Source of the DNA: Bacteroidales bacterium
Lineage (GTDB): Bacteria; Bacteroidota; Bacteroidia; Bacteroidales; WCHB1-69
DNA length: 9,497 nucleotides
Direction: 5' to 3'
NCBI GenBank assembly: GCA_028683685.1
Contig: JAQUHH010000073.1
Span: 1-9,497 of the forward strand
A program made the position numbers and the translations under genes. The notes beneath the pieces were generated by a model. It did not search any database. It saw only the letters and a list, made by a program, of their open reading frames with translations, and had not been told where the DNA came from. Below, piece after piece: positions 5,972 to 9,497 of this stretch (within the stretch, counting starts at the first letter, position 1; every line of letters begins with the position of its first letter).

Positions 5972-7588
5972 ATGAATCAAAAATCACGATATATTTTTGT
6001 TACAGGTGGCGTTGCTTCCTCTCTGGGCAAAGGTATAATATCTGCTTCTTTAGCAAAACTGCTAAAAGAACGAGGGTTTTCCGTTACAATTCAAAAACTA
6101 GATCCATATATAAATATTGATCCAGGTACTCTGAACCCATATGAGCACGGGGAATGCTTTGTTACCGATGACGGTGCCGAAACAGATTTAGATTTAGGAC
6201 ATTATGAAAGATTCTCCAATGTACCAACTTCTCAAGCCAATAATGTGACAACGGGAAAGATATATCAATCTGTCATCAATAAAGAACGCAAGGGCGATTA
6301 TTTAGGACAAACCGTACAGGTTGTTCCTCATATTACCGATGAAATTATTCGGTGTGTGAAAACTTTAGGGAATGTTGGCAAATACGATTTTGTAATTACC
6401 GAAATTGGCGGAACCGTTGGAGACATCGAATCTTTCCCTTTTATAGAGGCTCTCAGACAATTAAAATGGGAAATGGGAAACAAGTGTATTTCCGTTCATC
6501 TAACTTTGGTTCCTTATTTGGCAGCGGCCGGAGAATTGAAAACCAAGCCCACGCAACATTCTGTAAAAACATTGCTCGAACAAGGAGTTCAACCCGATAT
6601 TATTGTATGTCGCACCGAACATCACATGAATGAATCTATGCGAAATAAAATTGCTTTATTTTGCAACGTAGACCCTACATCTGTAATTGAATCGATTGAT
6701 GCCAAAAGCATTTATGATGTTCCTTTATTAATGTATGAAGAGGCTCTGGACACTGAAGTTCTTCGAAAAATGGGAATCGTTGGTACACCCGAACCAGATT
6801 TGGTGCAATGGAAAGAATTTTTGAAAGGACTTCACAATCCTTCTAAAGAAGTTAACATTGCAATGGTCGGCAAATATGTTGAATTAAAAGATGCCTATAA
6901 GTCGATTTTAGAGTCTTTTGTTCACGCTGGAGTCTCGAACGACTGCAAGGTGAAGATAAATATGGTTCATTCCGAATATCTGTCCGTAGACGATATCGAA
7001 GAGAAACTAGCTGGAAATAGTGGTGTTTTGGTAGCACCTGGCTTTGGCGAAAGAGGAATTGAAGGAAAAATTTTAGCTGTTAAATGGGCTCGAGAAAACA
7101 AGGTGCCATTTTTGGGAATCTGTCTTGGAATGCAATGTGCCGTCATTGAATTTGCCAGAAACGTACTGAATCTTCCAGATGCACACACTACTGAGATTGA
7201 CAAAAAAACCACAAATCCGGTGATTGATATTATGGCTGACCAAAAAGAAACAGACATCAAAGGCGGAACCATGCGACTGGGACTCTATTCTTGTGCCATT
7301 AAACAAAATACGAAAGCTTCTGAAATATATCAAAAAGACGTAATTCAAGAAAGACATCGACACAGATATGAATTTAATAATGACTACCTGAAAAACTTTC
7401 AAAACGAAGGAATGGTATTTTCGGGCATCCATGAAAAACAAAACTTGGTTGAAATCTTAGAACTGCCTTCACACCCATGGTTTGTTGCCGTACAATTTCA
7501 TCCAGAATACAAAAGCACGGTCGCCAATCATCATCCTATTTTTGTTCACTTTGTAAAAGCAGCTATTAAATATAGCGAAAAAGAATAA
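5972..7588 (+). CDS. pyrG: CTP synthase (glutamine hydrolysing)
   Basis: This 538-residue enzyme makes CTP from UTP, ATP and glutamine, the last step of de novo pyrimidine nucleotide synthesis. The N-terminal amidoligase domain (about 1-270) has the P-loop-like GGVASSLGKGI at 12-22, the TDLDLGHYERF stretch at 71-81 with the Mg-binding aspartate (D72), and Glu144 in TEIGGTVGDIE. The C-terminal class I glutamine amidotransferase domain (about 293-535) has the nucleophile Cys384 in GICLGMQ. His510 and Glu512 in QFHPEY complete the triad. UTP/CTP-binding residues in KTKPTQHSV (190-198) are present. The length is standard and nothing is truncated. In many Bacteroidota yidC follows pyrG; here the gene ends in a terminator facing a convergent operon. 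Transcription is probably separate from rpoD because of the hairpin between them. Confidence 0.98.
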   Translation: MNQKSRYIFVTGGVASSLGKGIISASLAKLLKERGFSVTIQKLDPYINIDPGTLNPYEHGECFVTDDGAETDLDLGHYERFSNVPTSQANNVTTGKIYQSVINKERKGDYLGQTVQVVPHITDEIIRCVKTLGNVGKYDFVITEIGGTVGDIESFPFIEALRQLKWEMGNKCISVHLTLVPYLAAAGELKTKPTQHSVKTLLEQGVQPDIIVCRTEHHMNESMRNKIALFCNVDPTSVIESIDAKSIYDVPLLMYEEALDTEVLRKMGIVGTPEPDLVQWKEFLKGLHNPSKEVNIAMVGKYVELKDAYKSILESFVHAGVSNDCKVKINMVHSEYLSVDDIEEKLAGNSGVLVAPGFGERGIEGKILAVKWARENKVPFLGICLGMQCAVIEFARNVLNLPDAHTTEIDKKTTNPVIDIMADQKETDIKGGTMRLGLYSCAIKQNTKASEIYQKDVIQERHRHRYEFNNDYLKNFQNEGMVFSGIHEKQNLVEILELPSHPWFVAVQFHPEYKSTVANHHPIFVHFVKAAIKYSEKE

Positions 7589-7591
7589 AGC

Positions 7592-7645
7592 AATTCAAGA
7601 GTAAAAAAAAACTCAGTCATATGACTGAGTTTTTTTTATTGAATT
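7592..7645. terminator. Bidirectional palindromic terminator between pyrG and the exb operon
   Basis: Bases 7604-7637 are a perfect 34-base palindrome centred between 7620 and 7621, with core ACTCAGTCATATGACTGAGT. A run of A before and a run of eight T after the core make it work on both strands. Outer arms AATTCAA (7592-7598) and TTGAATT (7639-7645) extend the stem beyond a small internal loop. It starts 4 bases after the pyrG stop and ends 8 bases before the stop of the second exbD, so it serves both convergent units. Confidence 0.9.
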
Positions 7646-7652
7646 TTATCTA

Positions 7653-8111
7653 TTAAACTTTTTTACGAGTTGCATAGTTTACTCTTCTAGAGTCGGCCTT
7701 TCGCAATTCCTGTTTTACATCAGTAACAATACCCATTTTCACTTCGCCATCCACCTTTAAGGAGTTTACAATTTGATTTCTTTCAAATTCATTACGAGCC
7801 ATTTTTTCCTTGGCTACAAACTCTGGAATATTGCTAGGTTCAGCAAACTGATCATTTAATTGAATACGCGGTGCGGTTCCGTATAAATCTGATCTTGTTG
7901 GACTTCCGATATAGATACTACTGACCAAACTCTTCTTTTCAAGTTTTTGAATTTCGGAAGCTTGGGGTGGAGTTACTCTGACAAACAATTGAGTTTCACG
8001 CATTTTTGTGATAACCATAAAAAAGAAAAGAAACATGAAAATAATGTCAGACATTGAACCGGTATTAATTGCCGGAGTCTCTTTTTTACCTGCTTTTGAA
8101 AATCTTCCCAT
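7653..8111 (-). CDS. exbD: ExbD-family biopolymer transport protein (second copy)
   Basis: This 152-residue ExbD/TolR-type protein has a cytoplasmic N-terminus, one membrane helix at about 21-36, and a periplasmic domain. Asp22 in NTGSMSDIIF sits at the start of the helix, at the position of the proton-carrying aspartate of the family. The C-terminal part carries the family stretch VKMGIVTDVKQELRKA. Together with ExbB it should use the proton gradient to drive TonB-dependent or similar outer-membrane transport. The region between the helix and the C-terminal domain (about 50-100) differs from the upstream ExbD, so the two are not recent duplicates. Its ATG lies 3 bases after the stop of that ExbD, with a strong GGAGGA ribosome site. 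It is the last gene of the cluster. No tonB gene follows before the terminator. TolR is an alternative name that cannot be excluded. Confidence 0.92.
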   Translation of the reverse strand: MGRFSKAGKKETPAINTGSMSDIIFMFLFFFMVITKMRETQLFVRVTPPQASEIQKLEKKSLVSSIYIGSPTRSDLYGTAPRIQLNDQFAEPSNIPEFVAKEKMARNEFERNQIVNSLKVDGEVKMGIVTDVKQELRKADSRRVNYATRKKV

Positions 8112-8114
8112 AAT

Positions 8115-8684
8115 TTATCCTCCAATATTTTTAGGTTCAGCCTCAGAAATACTAATTGGAATAGCATCACCAATAGCCTTACGTTGTTCTTCGCTTGTCA
8201 AATCGTCGTAATTTTTACCAAACTTCTGACGTGATAACTTATCACGCAATTCATTATATGCTTTCGTTAGCTCATTTTGAACTTGAATATACATATTATA
8301 TGAAGTACCTCGGTCATTTTGAAGTGAAATTACGCCCTTACTAACCTTAACAGGTCCCAATAAATCAATCTCTTTTATTTCACTTGCAGAATAACGTGGA
8401 TCGTCATTTGAATTTTCAACGAAATTCATAGCTTCACTTTTCAAATCATCAACAGTACCGGGTTCACCATTAATCAGCAGCTGATCGAATTGATTGACCA
8501 ACACTTCCATGATGTTACGCTTGTTAATATCTGGTGGTTTTACATCTTTTGGAACAGGAGGTGGTAAGACCCTAGAAATTCCTTGATCGGTACTAATAGA
8601 GGATGTAAGCAAAAAGAACGTTAGTAGCAAAAACGAAATATCCGCCATTGCTCCTGAATTTATTTGAGGGGTTTTTTTGCCCAT
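8115..8684 (-). CDS. exbD: ExbD-family biopolymer transport protein (first copy)
   Basis: This 189-residue ExbD/TolR-type protein has a short N-terminus, a membrane helix at about 14-31, and the conserved Asp15 in NSGAMADISF at the proton-transfer position. A proline-rich segment, LPPPVPKDVKPP, follows the helix. It is longer than classical ExbD (about 140 residues). The extra length is in a helical, charged insert (about 135-170, including KAYNELRDKLSRQKFGK) before a C-terminal IPISISEAEP. From memory this extended form with an ISEAEP-like end is typical of Bacteroidota, so it is not an anomaly. It begins 12 bases after the stop of the four-helix membrane protein and is followed after 3 bases by the second ExbD. 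Its last codons (Ile-Gly-Gly) also form the ribosome site of the next gene. Confidence 0.92.
   Translation of the reverse strand: MGKKTPQINSGAMADISFLLLTFFLLTSSISTDQGISRVLPPPVPKDVKPPDINKRNIMEVLVNQFDQLLINGEPGTVDDLKSEAMNFVENSNDDPRYSASEIKEIDLLGPVKVSKGVISLQNDRGTSYNMYIQVQNELTKAYNELRDKLSRQKFGKNYDDLTSEEQRKAIGDAIPISISEAEPKNIGG
8118..8123 (-). promoter_or_regulatory. Strong Shine-Dalgarno GGAGGA for the second exbD
   Basis: On the minus strand GGAGGA ends 6 bases before the ATG at 8111. It is built from the two terminal glycine codons of the upstream ExbD plus the first base after them, A, in GGAGGATAA. No other start in the window has a comparable site; their leaders are A/T-rich. This supports the 8111 start and suggests translational coupling. 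Confidence 0.7.
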
Positions 8685-8696
8685 GACTTTAATTTT

Positions 8697-9149
8697 TTAG
8701 TTTTTTAATCTACTTGCAATAACGGACCAAACAATTGTTAAGATCACGATAGCTACAAGTAAGTATGTAGAAAGTATACCACCACCGATGACTTTTGCCA
8801 TATGAGCAGTGACTTCAAACTTTTGTTCGACGACTGAATTACTTGGACCTGAAAGCAGGTAAGTAACTCCAAAAAGCAGGACTAAGCCAAGTACAGCAAA
8901 TAACCCTGTTTTTGCTTGTTTAAAATTGCTGACTATTTGTACCACTGCAAAACCAATGGCAATTAATGCGGCAACAAAAAACAAGAAATAAGTGACATAC
9001 ATCGACGAATCTTGATAGAAACTTGCTTTTCCAGGATCTGCAGGATCGTATTTTAAAGCAAACATAACACAAGCTAGTGTTGCTAAAACACCAATGACCA
9101 AGATTATGATGTTGATTATTTTATTTTTCATGTTGTTGTTTTTAGTCAT
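8697..9149 (-). CDS. Four-helix membrane protein of unknown function within the exb operon
   Basis: This is a 150-residue hydrophobic protein that I do not recognise as a named family. Four membrane helices are visible at about 10-31, 50-73, 81-99 and 120-146. There are short loops, a Lys/Asn-rich N-terminus and a short basic tail ending RLKN. A loop after helix 1 contains DPADPGKASFYQDSS, and the loop before helix 4 contains EQKFEVTAHMAKVIGGG. No enzymatic motif is seen. It lies 40 bases after exbB and 12 bases before the first exbD. From memory a small membrane protein in this slot recurs in Bacteroidota exb clusters, which suggests an accessory subunit or assembly factor; this is inference. 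The start could be Met1 at 9149 or Met7 at 9131; neither has a Shine-Dalgarno sequence. Confidence 0.85.
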   Translation of the reverse strand: MTKNNNMKNKIINIIILVIGVLATLACVMFALKYDPADPGKASFYQDSSMYVTYFLFFVAALIAIGFAVVQIVSNFKQAKTGLFAVLGLVLLFGVTYLLSGPSNSVVEQKFEVTAHMAKVIGGGILSTYLLVAIVILTIVWSVIASRLKN

Positions 9150-9189
9150 TAAATTTAAAAAATGTTTTTTCTTTTAATTTAAGACGAAA

Positions 9190-9497
9190 CTATTTTTTAT
9201 TTTTAATAATAATGTCCATAAAAGAAATAGTTGCATCTTCCATTGTATTTACAAGTCCTTCAATTTTAGAAATAAGATAGTTGTAAAAAATTTGAAGAAT
9301 AATCGCTACGATAAGACCAAAAACAGTTGTTAAAAGAGCAACTTTCATACCTCCAGCAACAACCGTTGGAGAAATATCACCGGCTGCTTCAATAGAGTCA
9401 AACGCTTGAATCATACCCACAACAGTACCTGTAAATCCGAGCATGGGTGCAAGAGCCATAAAAAGAGAAATCCAAATTAAGTTGGTTTCTAAGCGAC
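9190..9497 (-). CDS. exbB: ExbB/TolQ/MotA-family proton channel, C-terminal part (cut by window edge)
   Basis: The frame is open from the right edge, so the N-terminus and the true start lie outside; an internal ATG at 9459 is not the start. The visible 102 or so residues cover the two conserved C-terminal helices of the family. The first contains APMLGFTGTVVGMIQAF and the second contains GMKVALLTTVFGLIVAIILQI. Their threonines match the pore-lining threonines of ExbB and TolQ. A short cytoplasmic tail ends in KNKK. The protein forms the pentameric inner-membrane channel that, with ExbD, converts the proton gradient into work on TonB and outer-membrane receptors. The gene is the first visible member of the cluster with the four-helix protein and two ExbD; the promoter would be beyond the window. 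ExbB is favoured over TolQ or MotA because of the two ExbD partners. Confidence 0.93.
   Translation of the reverse strand, partial: RLETNLIWISLFMALAPMLGFTGTVVGMIQAFDSIEAAGDISPTVVAGGMKVALLTTVFGLIVAIILQIFYNYLISKIEGLVNTMEDATISFMDIIIKNKK

Noticed and set aside
6352..6633. Open frame on the + strand inside pyrG
   Set aside because: It lies wholly within the well-supported pyrG frame, has an unlikely composition rich in Arg, Cys and Trp, and has no independent start signals.
6967..7441. Overlapping minus-strand open frames opposite pyrG
   Set aside because: They are antisense to conserved amidotransferase codons and encode peptides without recognisable domains; they reflect pyrG codon use.
9190..9459. 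Short stand-alone ExbB fragment starting at 9459
   Set aside because: The frame continues without a stop to the window edge with family-like sequence (LETNLIWISLF), so the gene is cut by the window, not truncated.

Overview
The window is an AT-rich stretch of ordinary chromosome from a member of the Bacteroidota. Four observations point there. The primary sigma factor is short and lacks region 1.1. A REC-less sigma-54 activator is followed by lptE, a TPR gene and secG. An ExbB / small membrane protein / ExbD / ExbD cluster is present. Most start codons lack a Shine-Dalgarno sequence, and TAnnTTTG-type -7 promoter elements occur instead. The htrA-rpoD adjacency is, from memory, reminiscent of Bacteroidales, but the order cannot be fixed from this sequence. 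I see no mobile element, CRISPR array, tRNA or rRNA.

Layout. Positions 2-70 carry what looks like the last 22 codons of a + strand gene that enters from the left. Positions 101-157 hold a perfect 27-bp inverted repeat that probably terminates transcription from both sides. Positions 177-3144 are a complete four-gene minus-strand operon. In transcription order it encodes a sigma-54-dependent AAA+/Fis activator, the LptE-like lipoprotein, a TPR protein and SecG. A good Bacteroidota-type promoter sits at 3170-3201, with a repeated ACTGACA motif laid over it. A 257-bp divergent intergenic region separates this operon from a + strand run: a periplasmic HtrA/DegP protease, the primary sigma factor RpoD, and CTP synthase PyrG. 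RpoD ends in a hairpin terminator whose T-rich tail may also serve as the pyrG -7 element. A perfect palindromic terminator at 7604-7637 separates pyrG from the convergent exb cluster at 7653-9497. That cluster encodes ExbB (cut by the right edge), an unrecognised four-helix membrane protein, and two different ExbD subunits.

Functionally, much of the window concerns the cell envelope. SecG takes part in protein export, LptE in LPS placement in the outer membrane, HtrA in periplasmic quality control, and ExbB/ExbD in energising outer-membrane transport. RpoD and PyrG are core transcription and nucleotide genes. I found no clearly new system. The items most worth a second look are the ACTGACA operator-like array, the conserved-looking membrane protein inside the exb operon, the presence of a sigma-54 activator at the head of an envelope operon, and the unusual terminators.
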